This document shows positions 15,373 to 26,742 of a stretch of 64,000 nucleotides of DNA, piece after piece; the first letter of the stretch is position 1; every line of letters starts with the position of its first letter. The translations under genes and the position numbers were made by a program. The notes below the pieces were generated by a model. It did no database searches and was not told where the DNA came from. It saw nothing but the letters and a program-made list of their open reading frames with translations. Source of the DNA: Anaerotruncus sp. G3(2012) (GTDB taxonomy: Bacteria; Bacillota; Clostridia; Oscillospirales; Ruminococcaceae); the NCBI RefSeq assembly GCF_000403395.2, contig NZ_KE159657.1:358538-422537 (forward strand), written 5' to 3'.

Positions 15373-16290
15373 ATGAACGCGAAAAGAGTCCTTTCCGCTC
15401 TGGAGCATCAGAATGATGGGGCGTCCTCCACCGTCTACTATACCAAGGAAATCAGCCCGGAGGCTATGACCTCCATCTACGCCGCCCTTGGCCAGGAAGT
15501 CACCGGGGAAAAGATCGCGGTGAAGCTCTCCACCGGGGAGCCTCCGGCCAGCAACTACCTGGACCCGAATCTCATCAAGGACCTGGTGCAGCAGGTAAAC
15601 GGCACCATTGTGGAATGCAACACCGCCTATGGCGGTCAGCGGGCCAATACCGCCATGCACTACCAGGTGGCCAAAGACCACGGCTTTACCGATATTGCGG
15701 ACTTTGTGGTGCTGGACGAGGACGGTTCGGTAAGCCTGCCGGTAAACGGCGGGGAGCAGCTCACCGAAAATCTGGTGGGCGCCCACTTCCCGGAGTATGA
15801 CGGATACCTGGTCCTTTCCCACTTCAAGGGCCACGCTATGGCGGGAATGGGCGGGGCCATCAAGAACATCTCCATCGGCCTGGGAAGCCAGGAGGGCAAG
15901 TGCCTCATCCACACCGCCGGAAAGAGCCACGACAGCCCCTGGGGCGGGGAACAGGATCCCTTCACCGAGAGCATGGCGGAGGCCGGGAAGTCCGTCGTAG
16001 ACAGCCTGGACGGAAACATCCTCTTTATCAGCGTGATGAACCATCTTTCGGTGGACTGTGACTGCAACGGCAATCCCGCCCAGCCGGATATGCACGACAT
16101 CGGCATTCTGGCCTCCGCCGACCCGGTGGCCCTGGACCAAGCCTGCGTCGATCTGGTCTATGCCTCCCAGAATGACACCGCCTCCCTCATCCAGCGGATG
16201 GAATCCCGTAACGCCATCCATGTGGTGGAGCATGGGGAGAAGATCGGCCTGGGGAGCCGCAGCTACCGGCTGGAGAATCTGGATGCTTGA
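15373..16290 (+). CDS. DUF362-family protein
   Basis: A 305-residue protein of the DUF362 family (seen in IKNISIGLGSQEGKCLIHTA, GHAMAGMGGAIKN and HDIGILASADPVALDQACVD). Family members are often fused to ferredoxin domains and are thought to act in iron-sulfur redox reactions; this one has no Cys cluster of its own, and the EFR1 protein before it may supply it. ATG at 15373 follows GGAGGTATCCCCC; the in-frame ATG at 15358 overlaps that site. The stop overlaps the start of the permease by eight bases. Confidence 0.85.
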   Translation: MNAKRVLSALEHQNDGASSTVYYTKEISPEAMTSIYAALGQEVTGEKIAVKLSTGEPPASNYLDPNLIKDLVQQVNGTIVECNTAYGGQRANTAMHYQVAKDHGFTDIADFVVLDEDGSVSLPVNGGEQLTENLVGAHFPEYDGYLVLSHFKGHAMAGMGGAIKNISIGLGSQEGKCLIHTAGKSHDSPWGGEQDPFTESMAEAGKSVVDSLDGNILFISVMNHLSVDCDCNGNPAQPDMHDIGILASADPVALDQACVDLVYASQNDTASLIQRMESRNAIHVVEHGEKIGLGSRSYRLENLDA

Positions 16291-17197
16291 GGTGATCCGC
16301 CGGGAGGCGGTGTATCTGTGGTATTACTTCGACATCCAGTTCCGTCAGATCTTCTGGTACTGGGTATTGGGAATGGTGCTGGGCTCCGCCATCTCGGTGT
16401 TCGCCAAGGACCGCATCCACAACACCTTCCGCACCTTGGGAAAGCGGAAGGTGGGGGTGCTGGGCATTGTGGCGGCAAGCGCCCTGGGAATCGCCTCGCC
16501 CCTGTGTATGTACGGCACCATCCCCATCGCCGCCTCCTTCTCCCGCAGCGGGATACGGGACGACTGGCTGGCCGCCTTTATGATGAGTTCCATCCTTCTC
16601 AATCCCCAGCTGATCATTTACAGCGCCGCCCTGAGGACTACCGCCCTCACGGTACGCATCCTGTCCTGTTTTCTCTGCGGGATCTTGGCGGGCCTGTTGG
16701 TACGGGTATTCTACCGGGAAAAGTCTTTCTTCAACTTCACCGGCTTTGATGAGCCGAAAAGCCGGGATACCGACCCCAATATTCTGCTTCGCTTCCTCAA
16801 AAATCTGGGACGGAACATCAAAGCCACCGGGCTTTATTTCCTGTTTGGCATCATTCTTTCCGCTCTGTTCCAGCGGTATGTTCCCCAGGAGCTGATGACC
16901 TCCCTCTTTGGGGGAAACGAGGCCTTTGGGGTGCTGATGGCGGCCACCATCGGGGTGCCCCTCTACGCCTGCGGCGGGGGAACCATTCCGCTTTTACAGG
17001 CTTGGCTGCTGGACGGGATGTCTATGGGCAGCGCGGCGGCCTTTATGATCACCGGCCCGGCCACCAAGATCACCAACCTGGGGGCGGTAAAGATCGTGCT
17101 GGGGATAAAGCGGTTTTTGCTGTACCTCGCCTTTGTGATGGCCTTTGCCCTCCTTTGCGGACTGGCGGTAAATGGAGTGATCGGGCTCACGGGATAA
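16283..17197 (+). CDS. Permease of the UPF0718/ArsP (DUF318) family
   Basis: A 304-residue inner-membrane protein with about eight hydrophobic segments. The paired signatures of this permease family are present: IASPLCMYGTIPIAASF near residue 75 and GVPLYACGGGTIPLLQAW near 220. Members export organoarsenicals or other small molecules; the substrate here is unknown. The ATG overlaps the DUF362 stop by eight bases, so the two are translationally coupled and probably work together. Control is expected from the MerR-type promoter at 15311. Confidence 0.85.
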   Translation: MLEVIRREAVYLWYYFDIQFRQIFWYWVLGMVLGSAISVFAKDRIHNTFRTLGKRKVGVLGIVAASALGIASPLCMYGTIPIAASFSRSGIRDDWLAAFMMSSILLNPQLIIYSAALRTTALTVRILSCFLCGILAGLLVRVFYREKSFFNFTGFDEPKSRDTDPNILLRFLKNLGRNIKATGLYFLFGIILSALFQRYVPQELMTSLFGGNEAFGVLMAATIGVPLYACGGGTIPLLQAWLLDGMSMGSAAAFMITGPATKITNLGAVKIVLGIKRFLLYLAFVMAFALLCGLAVNGVIGLTG

Positions 17198-17270
17198 AGC
17201 CGGGGCTTGACGCCAGCCCCTTTGTCCCCTATCATAATATCATCTAACCGGAAAAGGACGGTGACGCCCT

Positions 17271-18164
17271 ATGTACAATCCCCAGCTGGAGACCTTTCTC
17301 AAGGTGGCCGATGCCGGCAGCTTCAACAAGGCGGCGGAGGAAGCCTTCATCACCCCCACGGCGGTCATCAAGCAGGTAAATCTCCTGGAGGATTCCCTTG
17401 GGGTAAAACTGTTTGTCCGCTCCCACCGGGGGCTTACCCTCACCAAAGCAGGGCAGTCCCTTTATAAGGACGCCCGGTACATCATCCAGTATTGCCGGGA
17501 TTCGGTGACACGGGCCAAAAACGCCATGCAGGAGGATGTGGGGGTGATCCGCATTGGAACCTCTCCCATGACCCCCGCCCAGGTGCTGGTGGAGCTTTGG
17601 CCTAAGATCCACGCCCTCTGCCCGGAGATCAAGTTCCAGCTGATCCCCTTTGAGAACACCCCGGAAAACGCCAGGGAAATTCTGAAAAACCTGGGGCAGA
17701 ACATTGATGTGGTGGCGGGCATCTTCGATGAAACCATGCTGGAGCTGCGCCAGTGCGCCGGCTTTGAACTTTTCCGCCAACCCCTGTGCTGCGCCGTTTC
17801 CATCCACCATCCCCTGGCGGCGAAAAACAGCCTTACCGTCCAGGAGCTCTACGGCGAAAAGCTGATGCTCATGCGCCGGGACTGGAGCCGCTATGTGGAC
17901 GAGCTTCGGGACGACATCTGGCAGAACCATCCCCAGATCCGCATTGAGGACTTCGATTTTTACAGCGTGGAGGTCTTTAACCGGTGCGAAAACGGCGGCA
18001 GTATCCTCATGGCGGTGCAGGCCTGGGAGAACGTCCACCCGCTGTTAAAGGTCATCCCGGTGGAGTGGGATCACGCCATTCCCTACGGACTGCTCCATTC
18101 GCCCCAGCCGTCGGAAACAGTGCGGAAATTCCTTTCCGCCACCCAGACCGTGCTGCAGGGATGA
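17271..18164 (+). CDS. LysR-family transcription regulator
   Basis: A 297-residue regulator with an N-terminal winged helix (LETFLKVADAGSFNKAAEEA, FITPTAVIKQVNLLEDSLG) and a substrate-binding domain (IRIGTSPMTPAQVLVELWPK). The ATG at 17271 lies in GGTGACGCCCT context with a weak ribosome site. It is followed by the first copy of the repeated promoter element. Whether it acts on the permease unit, the MoxR unit or the oxidoreductases is not shown by the sequence. Confidence 0.9.
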   Translation: MYNPQLETFLKVADAGSFNKAAEEAFITPTAVIKQVNLLEDSLGVKLFVRSHRGLTLTKAGQSLYKDARYIIQYCRDSVTRAKNAMQEDVGVIRIGTSPMTPAQVLVELWPKIHALCPEIKFQLIPFENTPENAREILKNLGQNIDVVAGIFDETMLELRQCAGFELFRQPLCCAVSIHHPLAAKNSLTVQELYGEKLMLMRRDWSRYVDELRDDIWQNHPQIRIEDFDFYSVEVFNRCENGGSILMAVQAWENVHPLLKVIPVEWDHAIPYGLLHSPQPSETVRKFLSATQTVLQG

Positions 18165-18169
18165 AGGGG

Positions 18170-18245
18170 TAATAACCTTTGGGTATCAACCTATAAACCA
18201 AACGGGACTTCCCCAGGGAGTCCTGTTTTCTTTATAATAAAAGCA
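18170..18245 (+). promoter_or_regulatory. Repeated palindrome-plus-TATAAT element, copy 1
   Basis: ACCTTTGGGT, AACC, then AACGGGACT-TCCCCAGGG-AGTCCTGTT, then TTTCTTTATAAT (18233-18238), 34 bases before the moxR ATG. The same arrangement occurs at 22532-22605 and 29783-29855. The hairpin and T-rich tail can also end transcription of the LysR gene. Confidence 0.65.
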
Positions 18246-18271
18246 AAGACTGAAAAAGAAAGGGGAAGCGT

Positions 18272-19219
18272 ATGGAAAACCGCCGGATGCTTCAAAGGGT
18301 TCTGGAACAGGTCGATCAGGTGATCTTAGGGAAGGAGCGGGAGAATCGGGAGATCCTGCTGGCTTTTCTGGCAGGGGGAAATGTTCTGCTGGAGGATATT
18401 CCTGGCGTGGGGAAGACCACTCTGGCCCTGGTCTTTTCCTGCGCCATGGGGCTGGAGCGCCGCCGCATCCAATTCACCCCGGATGTTCTTCCTTCCGACC
18501 TTACCGGCTTTTCCATCTACCGGCGGGAGACCGAAACCTTTGTCTACCAGCCGGGGAGCGTATTCTGCAATCTTCTGTTGGCGGACGAGCTGAACCGCAC
18601 TTCCCCCAAAACACAGTCCGCGCTGCTGGAGGTGATGGAAGAGGGGCAGGTAACGGTGGAAGGGGTCACCAGAGCGGTTCCAAAGCCCTTTTTGGTGATT
18701 GCTACCCAAAATCCGGCCGGAACTGCCGGGACCCAGCCGCTGCCGGAGGCCCAGGTGGACCGTTTCCTCATCAGCCTATCCCTTGGCTATCCGGACCCGC
18801 AAAGCGGGCTTTCCCTTGCCCTCTCCCCTATGGGAAAAGAACGGCTGGCACAGGTCGTTCCGGTGATGGAGGGAAAGGAGCTGCTGGCCCTCCAAAGGGA
18901 GGTCGTCGGGGTGTTTATGAAGGGCGGCGTGGGGGAATACCTTACAGGGCTTGTTCGGGCCACGCGGGAACACCCTATGATAGAGCGGGGTTGCAGCCCT
19001 CGCGGGACCATCGCCCTCGCCCGGATCGCCAGAGCGTCGGCCTGGATGGCGGGCCGGAATTTTGTCACCCCCCAGGATATTCGGGAGCAGTTTCCCTTTG
19101 TGGCCTCTCACCGGCTCATTCTTTCTTCTTCCGCCAGAATGGAAGGGGTCCCGGTCAAGGAGATCGTTGACGAGATAGTAAAGCAGGTCCCTCCGCCCCC
19201 TATGGAGGCTGACCGATGA
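18272..19219 (+). CDS. MoxR-family AAA+ ATPase
   Basis: A 315-residue chaperone-type ATPase. Walker A is IPGVGKTTLAL (residues about 43-53), Walker B LLADELNRTSPKTQSALLEV, sensor region ATQNPAGTAGTQPLPEAQVD, and Arg finger region RVxxxP-RG (RGCSPRGTIALARIA). It is the first gene of the conserved MoxR / DUF58 / transglutaminase set; family members help assemble or activate the partner proteins. The stop overlaps the DUF58 ATG by four bases. Promoter element at 18170. Confidence 0.94.
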   Translation: MENRRMLQRVLEQVDQVILGKERENREILLAFLAGGNVLLEDIPGVGKTTLALVFSCAMGLERRRIQFTPDVLPSDLTGFSIYRRETETFVYQPGSVFCNLLLADELNRTSPKTQSALLEVMEEGQVTVEGVTRAVPKPFLVIATQNPAGTAGTQPLPEAQVDRFLISLSLGYPDPQSGLSLALSPMGKERLAQVVPVMEGKELLALQREVVGVFMKGGVGEYLTGLVRATREHPMIERGCSPRGTIALARIARASAWMAGRNFVTPQDIREQFPFVASHRLILSSSARMEGVPVKEIVDEIVKQVPPPPMEADR

Positions 19220-20287
19220 AGCGCGCCCTATTTTGGGCCCTCTTTGCGGCGGCTTATTACCTGGCGGCCATGTACCGCAGCCAGCCGCTGATGGCCTTCT
19301 GCCTGGGGATGCTGCTTCTGGCCATGGCCTCCTTTGTGCAGTCCCGGCTGCTTCGGAAAGGGCTCTCCGTCACCTTTCCCCACGGGCTGCAAACCGTGGT
19401 TTTCGGGGGCCCGCGGATGTTTTCAGTGCAAATCGCCAACGCCTGCCCTTTGGGGGCGGGGTACTGCAGCCTTACGATAAGAGCCGCCTACGCCGGGCAG
19501 GCAGGCCCCGGTGATACCATCCGCCTGAAAGCCATGGCAAAACAGGGCGAAAAACAGCTGTGCTTTTCCCTTTCGGCTCCCTATTGCGGGCTGCTTCTTT
19601 TCCGGCTTGACCGGCTGGCGGTGTGGGATGGCCTTTCCCTCTTCTGTGCCAAAAAGGCTTTGGCGGCAGAGGCGAAGGCGGCGGTTTTTCCTCCTTGGGA
19701 GAGCCTGTCCATTACGCTTTCCCGCCCGGCGGAAGATGCCAACCTTTCCATGCCGGAGCGGGCCGGGACTCCGCTGTCGGAGGATCACCACGAGATCCGG
19801 CAGCTGCGGGAATACCGCAGGGGGGGACCGGAACCGCTTTATCCACTGGAACCTCAGCGCCAGAACCGACAGGCTGTGGATGAAGGAATTTGAAGAGGAA
19901 CGCGACCGCTCCTTAGTCCTTCTCCTTGTCTGGAAAGAGGAAATGCTCCTTCTTCCGCAGCAGAGCAGCTTTTTCCGGCTTTTGTCCGCATTGATTCACG
20001 GGCTTTTGCAAATCGTTCCCCGCCTGAGCGTTTTTTGGCGGGAGGAGGAAGGACGCCCCGTTTGGGACGAGGCCACCGACGAAGACGGATGCAGGCGGCT
20101 GCTGGTGAAACTGTACCGGCTGGCGGCAAGGGGGAACCTTCCCCGGTACCTTCCCGCCCCGGAGGAGCGGCAGGACGCCTTTCTTCTGGACACCGGTTTG
20201 GGGCTGTACTGGGGGGACCGCCTGCTCCATCGCTTTTCACCGGATGGATTGGAACAGGAGATCCGGGAGAAGCGTTTTCTGCTGTGA
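19216..20287 (+). pseudogene. DUF58 protein, frameshifted in a G7 run
   Basis: Membrane-anchored DUF58 protein of about 356 residues; two N-terminal membrane segments (ALFWALFAAAYYLAAMY, then LMAFCLGMLLLAMASF). The family signature spans the break: HEIRQLREYRRG is read in frame 1 and DRNRFIHWNLSARTDRLWMK in frame 2. They join if the seven G at 19820-19826 are counted as six. Everything around it is intact, so this is a strong candidate for a sequencing or slippage error. It lies between MoxR and the transglutaminase protein, its usual partners. Confidence 0.85.
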
Positions 20288-20309
20288 TAACGGGAAGGGG
20301 GAAGAACGG

Positions 20310-22505
20310 ATGGCAAAGCGCCGGGAAATCGTTTGGCAAAAGCGAAGCGGCAAAACGGCCCCATGGCCGGAGCTGTTGCTGCCTCTTTTGGGGGTGCTGG
20401 GCCTCCTCCTTCTGCTTTTGGAGGTTCCGGGGCTTTCCTTTGCCGGGTGGGTGGTTTATCCTGCCTCGGCCCTGCTTTGCGTAGGGCTGTGGTACTCCCG
20501 CCGCAAAGGCAAAGGAGTGTTTTGGGCAGCATGGGGCATAAGCGTGCTGCTTACCGCCATCGGGAGCTTTGTCTTCCGGAAAGATCTGACAGGCCAGCTT
20601 GGGTATATGGGGGAGCTTTTTCTTTCCCAATCGGCCGCTGCCCCTGCCAATACCACCGGTGCGGTCCTGCTCCTGCTTGCCGTCTCCCTCCTGCTGCTGT
20701 TTTTAATAGGGCAACGCTGGTTCTCCGCTCTTTTGGCCATGGCCCTGCCGGTTCTGGCAGTGTTGGCGGGCATCCCGGTGGGGCCTTTGCCCCTGGCCCT
20801 TCTTTTCCTCTGGTTCATCGGTTCGTGGGCCCTCTGGGGGCTGGGCGATTTTCCTTGCCCGAAAGGCGTTTCTCTTGCCGCCGTTATGATCGCTGCCGCC
20901 CTGCTTTTGGCCTGGGCTATTTCCGCCGGCTTTTTCACCCAGCTGGGCCAACCCGCCTATTGGGCCGAGGGGGCGGCCTACCGCATCTGGCGGGGGCTTT
21001 CCGGTACTGCTTCGGACCCCTATACAGACGGCAGCGTGAGCCGGGGGAACCGGTATCTGACCGGAGCGGTTCAAATGGAGATCACCACTTCCCGCAGGCC
21101 CTCGGAGACGATCTATCTTCGGGGCTTCAGCGGTGGAGAGTATCAGAAGGGAGAGTGGGCCCCGGCGGATGATGAGGCGCTGCTGCAGGAGGTGAAGGAA
21201 ATCCTGGACTGGGGTAACTGGAGCAATATGGTGGACGGAATGTACCACACCATGTACTATGTCGTCAACCGGGAGATGATCTGGGAAACGCCACCAGTCC
21301 CCATAAGCATCACCATCCGCTACAACGGGAATCAATATCCAAACCATTTTGCCCCCTATTACAGCCGCCTGACCAGCGACTGGCTCACCGCGGAGGACGG
21401 GTACACCTGTGAGTTTTACGAACCCAAGGATATGCAGTTGGACTGGGAGAATGTCCCCGACCATTTCGCCATGCAGCGGGACTGGAACCGCCGTGTACAC
21501 AAAACCTATGCGCAGCTGGCCCCTGCCGCTTATACCGGGGTCCCAAGGGAAAGCCTTCTGAGGCTTGTGCGGCTGGCGGAAGAACATCCCCTCCGGGATA
21601 TGGACGAGATCACCGCTTTTATTTTGGACACCCTGCATAACGGGGCGGCCTACAGCCAGACCCCCGGCTGGACCCCTATGGGAGAAGATGTGGTGGAGGA
21701 TTTCCTCTTTGAAAAGCACAGCGGCTACTGCGTTCACTATGCCTCTGCGGCAGTTCTGTTGTATCGTTTATACGGTATCCCCGCGCGGTATGCCGCCGGG
21801 TATCTTGTTCCGCCGGAGGAATTTTCCCCTGGGGAGGACGGAAACTGGACAGCAGCTGTTACCGATGAAGCCGCCCATGCCTGGGCGGAAATCTTCCTGC
21901 CGGATCACGGCTGGACCCCGGTAGAGGTCACTCCAAATTCTCAAGGGGAGATGGAGGTCCATTATCCCGGATTTACCTGGTTCTCCTCTCATCTCCCCCA
22001 ATGGGAGCCTGCGCTTGCCTTTGAGGGCGGCGAAAGGCCGGAGGCCCCTGTGGCTTTCGATAGTCCCTCCCGCAGCCCTGCCCGGCCAGAGCCGCAGCAG
22101 TGGGGGGTGCTGTGGGGGTATCTCGGCTTTTGTGCGGTTCTTTTTCTCCTTTTGGCCGCCGATGCCCGGCGTGTCGAAAAACTCCGCAGGCTGGACCTGG
22201 CAGACTGCCGGGAACTCTTTGGACACCTGCTGGCGGCTTTCCGCTTTTGCGGGATACTGACCGATCTGAATGGAACGGAGGCCGATTTTCCTCAAAGAGC
22301 GTCAGAAGCGATTCCTGCCGTTTCCCTGGCAGACTGGAACGAGGCTGTTCAAATCATTTCCGCCGCGGCCTATGGCCAAGAGGGGCCGGAGCCTGACGGG
22401 GACGCTTTTGTCCGGAAGGTCTACCGGCGAGCGGTTCGGGAGATGTTCCGGCGGCTCCCCTGGTCCAGGAAATTGATTTTCCGCTTTGGAAAGGGATTCC
22501 TATGA
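20310..22505 (+). CDS. TgpA-like transmembrane transglutaminase-domain protein
   Basis: A 731-residue membrane protein: a basic N-terminus, about five or six membrane segments in residues 20-200, an extracytoplasmic region with a transglutaminase fold, and one C-terminal membrane segment (WGYLGFCAVLFLLLAADA) followed by a cytoplasmic DUF4129-like tail. The catalytic triad is visible: Cys in HSGYCVHYASA (about residue 474), His in EAAHAWAEI (about 523) and Asp in PDHGWTPVEV. ATG at 20310 after GGAAGGGGGAAGAACGG. Third gene of the MoxR set; substrate unknown, perhaps a cell-surface protein or peptidoglycan peptide. Confidence 0.9.
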   Translation: MAKRREIVWQKRSGKTAPWPELLLPLLGVLGLLLLLLEVPGLSFAGWVVYPASALLCVGLWYSRRKGKGVFWAAWGISVLLTAIGSFVFRKDLTGQLGYMGELFLSQSAAAPANTTGAVLLLLAVSLLLLFLIGQRWFSALLAMALPVLAVLAGIPVGPLPLALLFLWFIGSWALWGLGDFPCPKGVSLAAVMIAAALLLAWAISAGFFTQLGQPAYWAEGAAYRIWRGLSGTASDPYTDGSVSRGNRYLTGAVQMEITTSRRPSETIYLRGFSGGEYQKGEWAPADDEALLQEVKEILDWGNWSNMVDGMYHTMYYVVNREMIWETPPVPISITIRYNGNQYPNHFAPYYSRLTSDWLTAEDGYTCEFYEPKDMQLDWENVPDHFAMQRDWNRRVHKTYAQLAPAAYTGVPRESLLRLVRLAEEHPLRDMDEITAFILDTLHNGAAYSQTPGWTPMGEDVVEDFLFEKHSGYCVHYASAAVLLYRLYGIPARYAAGYLVPPEEFSPGEDGNWTAAVTDEAAHAWAEIFLPDHGWTPVEVTPNSQGEMEVHYPGFTWFSSHLPQWEPALAFEGGERPEAPVAFDSPSRSPARPEPQQWGVLWGYLGFCAVLFLLLAADARRVEKLRRLDLADCRELFGHLLAAFRFCGILTDLNGTEADFPQRASEAIPAVSLADWNEAVQIISAAAYGQEGPEPDGDAFVRKVYRRAVREMFRRLPWSRKLIFRFGKGFL

Positions 22506-22531
22506 GCCGTTCACCATTCTCCCGGCAAGAC

Positions 22532-22605
22532 TTATAACCCAAAGGTAACAACATCCGAACCAAACGAGACTTCTCCGGGGGTCTCGTTTTCTTTATAATG
22601 GGGAT
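22532..22605 (+). promoter_or_regulatory. Repeated palindrome-plus-TATAAT element, copy 2
   Basis: ACCCAAAGGTAACAAC, AACC, AACGAGAC-TTCTCCGGGG-GTCTCGTT, then TTCTTTATAAT (22594-22599). It precedes the first esterase lipoprotein. Relative to copies 1 and 3 the palindrome arms change in pairs. Confidence 0.7.
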
Positions 22606-22631
22606 AGAAACGAAAAAGGCGGTGGTGGATT

Positions 22632-23660
22632 TTGAGAAAGAACCGATTGCCCGCTCTACTGCTCTGCACCCTCCTTTGTCTGGCGGGATGCGGGGGTCAG
22701 GGCCGGCAGATCAGCGATGCAGCAAGCCCTCCGCCCTCCGGGGCGGAGATAACGCCTGCGGAGGTGACAGAAACGGCGGCACAAACCGAAAGCTACACCA
22801 GAAGCACCCCCATTTCCGCGGTAATGTCCGACCCCGCCTTTGGGGACTACGGAAGGCTCATCTTCCCGGCCAACACCGGATATTGGAGCGGAAACACCCT
22901 GGAGGAGCTGCACCTCACCTGGTACAGCCATGTCGACCCGGACAAGACGGTGGAAATCGTAAACTACATGAAAGCCCGTGCCGAAGCGGGGGAGACCATC
23001 TTCTACGACATCTACACCGAGGAGGAAAAGGCGGCGGACCCGGCCAAACGGGACACCGGGCTGTTCTTCTTCCGGGGAGAACCGGGAGCAAAGTTCGCCG
23101 TCTGCAACGCCGGGGGCGGCTTTGCTTATGTGGGGGCGATGCACGATAGCTTTCCCCACGCCCTGGAGCTTTCCAAAAAGGGCTATAACGCCTTTGCCCT
23201 GATCTACCGTCCGGGGGCCCAGACCGCCTGCGAGGACCTGGCAAGGGCCATCAGCTTTATCTTTGCTTACGCAGAAGAATTACAGGTGGACACCGACTGT
23301 TACTCCCTCTGGGGCGGCTCGGCGGGAGGGCGGATGGCCGCCTACCTGGGTACCTACGGCCCGGCGGGCTTTGGCGGGGATGACCTTCCCCGGCCCGGCG
23401 CGGCAGTCATCCAGTACACCGGCCACAGCGAATATTCCCGGAACGACCCGCCCACCTACTCCTGTGTGGGGGAAAGCGACGGCATCGCCAGCTGGCGCGT
23501 GATGGAGCAGCGGCTGGCGCAGCTGTCAGCCCTGGGGATCGACACTGAATTTCACCACTACCCCGGCCTGGGCCACGGCTTTGGGCTGGGGACAGGAACG
23601 GCGGCAGAGGGCTGGCTGGACGACGCTGTGACCTTCTGGGAAAAACAGATGGAGGGATAA
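22632..23660 (+). CDS. Exported lipoprotein esterase (alpha/beta hydrolase)
   Basis: A 342-residue lipoprotein: basic start, hydrophobic segment, lipobox LCLAGC, then a Ser/Pro/Glu linker. The hydrolase fold has WGGSAGGRMAAYLG (nucleophile Ser in GGSAGG) and HHYPGLGHGFGLG with the catalytic His. It would act outside the membrane on an ester or acyl substrate. The start is TTG at 22632 after GGCGGTGG, the only one that includes the whole signal sequence. It is four bases upstream of a second lipoprotein hydrolase of related design. Confidence 0.87.
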   Translation: MRKNRLPALLLCTLLCLAGCGGQGRQISDAASPPPSGAEITPAEVTETAAQTESYTRSTPISAVMSDPAFGDYGRLIFPANTGYWSGNTLEELHLTWYSHVDPDKTVEIVNYMKARAEAGETIFYDIYTEEEKAADPAKRDTGLFFFRGEPGAKFAVCNAGGGFAYVGAMHDSFPHALELSKKGYNAFALIYRPGAQTACEDLARAISFIFAYAEELQVDTDCYSLWGGSAGGRMAAYLGTYGPAGFGGDDLPRPGAAVIQYTGHSEYSRNDPPTYSCVGESDGIASWRVMEQRLAQLSALGIDTEFHHYPGLGHGFGLGTGTAAEGWLDDAVTFWEKQMEG

Positions 23661-23664
23661 AACG

Positions 23665-24981
23665 ATGACCATACGAAAAATCCTGTCCGTTGCCCTTTGC
23701 ACGGCCCTGCTTACCTCACTGACCGCCTGCGGAGGGAACAGCAGCGGCCCCGTCTCCCACGAAACGCCGGAGTCCCAGGAAACGCTGACCGAGATCACCC
23801 TCACCGCCGGGGAGACGGTTCTCTCCGGGGTGCTGTTCGACAACGAGACCGCCAGGGCTTTTGCGGAACTGCTGCCCCTGGATGCCCCTCTCTGGGACCC
23901 GGCTCCCGGCTATGCCAGAGCCTTTGACCTGCCCCGGCGGATCACAGACGCCCCGGTCCGCACCCGCGCCTACGAGTTGGGAAGCCTCGCTTATTGGGAT
24001 GAGGGGCCTTCCATCGCGATCATCTACAACGACAACCGGGAGGAAACGGTGGTCCCGGTGACCGCTATCGGACGGCTGGATGGGGATGTGAGCATCTTTT
24101 TTGGCTACGACCAGCCGGTCCATATCGAAGAGGTAAAGGCAGAGGAGGCCCCGCCTCCTGCCAGGGGCGGAGACACTGTTCTCACCGCTCTGCCGGATCC
24201 CCGTATCCGTCAGACCTTTTATCTGTGGGAAGAGGGGAACGCTCCGGCAGTGACCGAGTACACGGTGAACAGCGGCGGTTACTTTGACGAGCCGGATTTC
24301 CGTCCCACCATCACCAGCTTCCCCGTCCCGGAGGGGACCTCTGTCAAAGGGGCCGTTCTGGTCTGCGCCGGAGGGGCCTTTCAGTTCCGCAGCGATGAGA
24401 ATGAAGGGACCCCTGTGGCGGAGGCTCTGGCAAAGTTAGGGTATCAGGCGTTTGTTGTAGATTACCGCCTGCGCCCCTATACCCAGCAGGAGGGAGCGCT
24501 GGACCTGGCCAGAGCGGTGCGTTTCGTCCGCAAAAATGCGGATCTTTACGGCATCAATCCGAAAGATATTGCGGTGATGGGCTTTTCCGCTGGAGGCATT
24601 CTGGCCGGGGAGATGCTTCTGCATTGGGACGGTACGGTCAGTCCCGCCGCCTTGGACAGCAGCTATCTCCCCGATGAGCTGGACGCTGTTTCCGCCGATG
24701 CGGCTGCGGATGGGATGATCTATTCCTTCTACGGGCGGCCCAGCGTGGGGACCACCGATGTGGAGCTTCTCCGCTCCGGAGAACTGCCGCCCACCTTCTA
24801 CTGCTACGGAACAGAGGATCCCTTTTACCGCCAGTTTCTGGCCAACGCCAGTGCCGCCGAGGAGGCAGGCGTCACGGTACAGCGGCTGCAGCTGGACGGA
24901 ATGCCCCACGGCTTCGGCAGCCGGGGCGACTGGCTGGAGGAGTACGACCGTTTTCTGACGGATGTGTTTTCAGAGAAGTAA
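23665..24981 (+). CDS. Exported lipoprotein: cyclophilin-like domain plus alpha/beta hydrolase
   Basis: A 438-residue lipoprotein with lipobox SLTACG. Residues about 40-150 resemble the cyclophilin-like DUF (AFAELLPLDAPLWD, then GSLAYWDEGPSIAIIYNDN), and about 170-438 form an alpha/beta hydrolase with GFSAGGILAGEM (nucleophile), ELPPTFYCYGTEDPF (acid) and DGMPHGFG (His). The same two domains are found as separate genes in many Clostridia oxidoreductase clusters. Overlaps none; ATG at 23665 after GGAGGGATAAAACG. It shares an operon with the esterase before it. Confidence 0.88.
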   Translation: MTIRKILSVALCTALLTSLTACGGNSSGPVSHETPESQETLTEITLTAGETVLSGVLFDNETARAFAELLPLDAPLWDPAPGYARAFDLPRRITDAPVRTRAYELGSLAYWDEGPSIAIIYNDNREETVVPVTAIGRLDGDVSIFFGYDQPVHIEEVKAEEAPPPARGGDTVLTALPDPRIRQTFYLWEEGNAPAVTEYTVNSGGYFDEPDFRPTITSFPVPEGTSVKGAVLVCAGGAFQFRSDENEGTPVAEALAKLGYQAFVVDYRLRPYTQQEGALDLARAVRFVRKNADLYGINPKDIAVMGFSAGGILAGEMLLHWDGTVSPAALDSSYLPDELDAVSADAAADGMIYSFYGRPSVGTTDVELLRSGELPPTFYCYGTEDPFYRQFLANASAAEEAGVTVQRLQLDGMPHGFGSRGDWLEEYDRFLTDVFSEK

Positions 24982-24991
24982 GGAGGAAAGT

Positions 24992-26721
<1,730 letters not shown>

Positions 26722-26742
26722 TAAAAGAAAAGGAGTATTGTT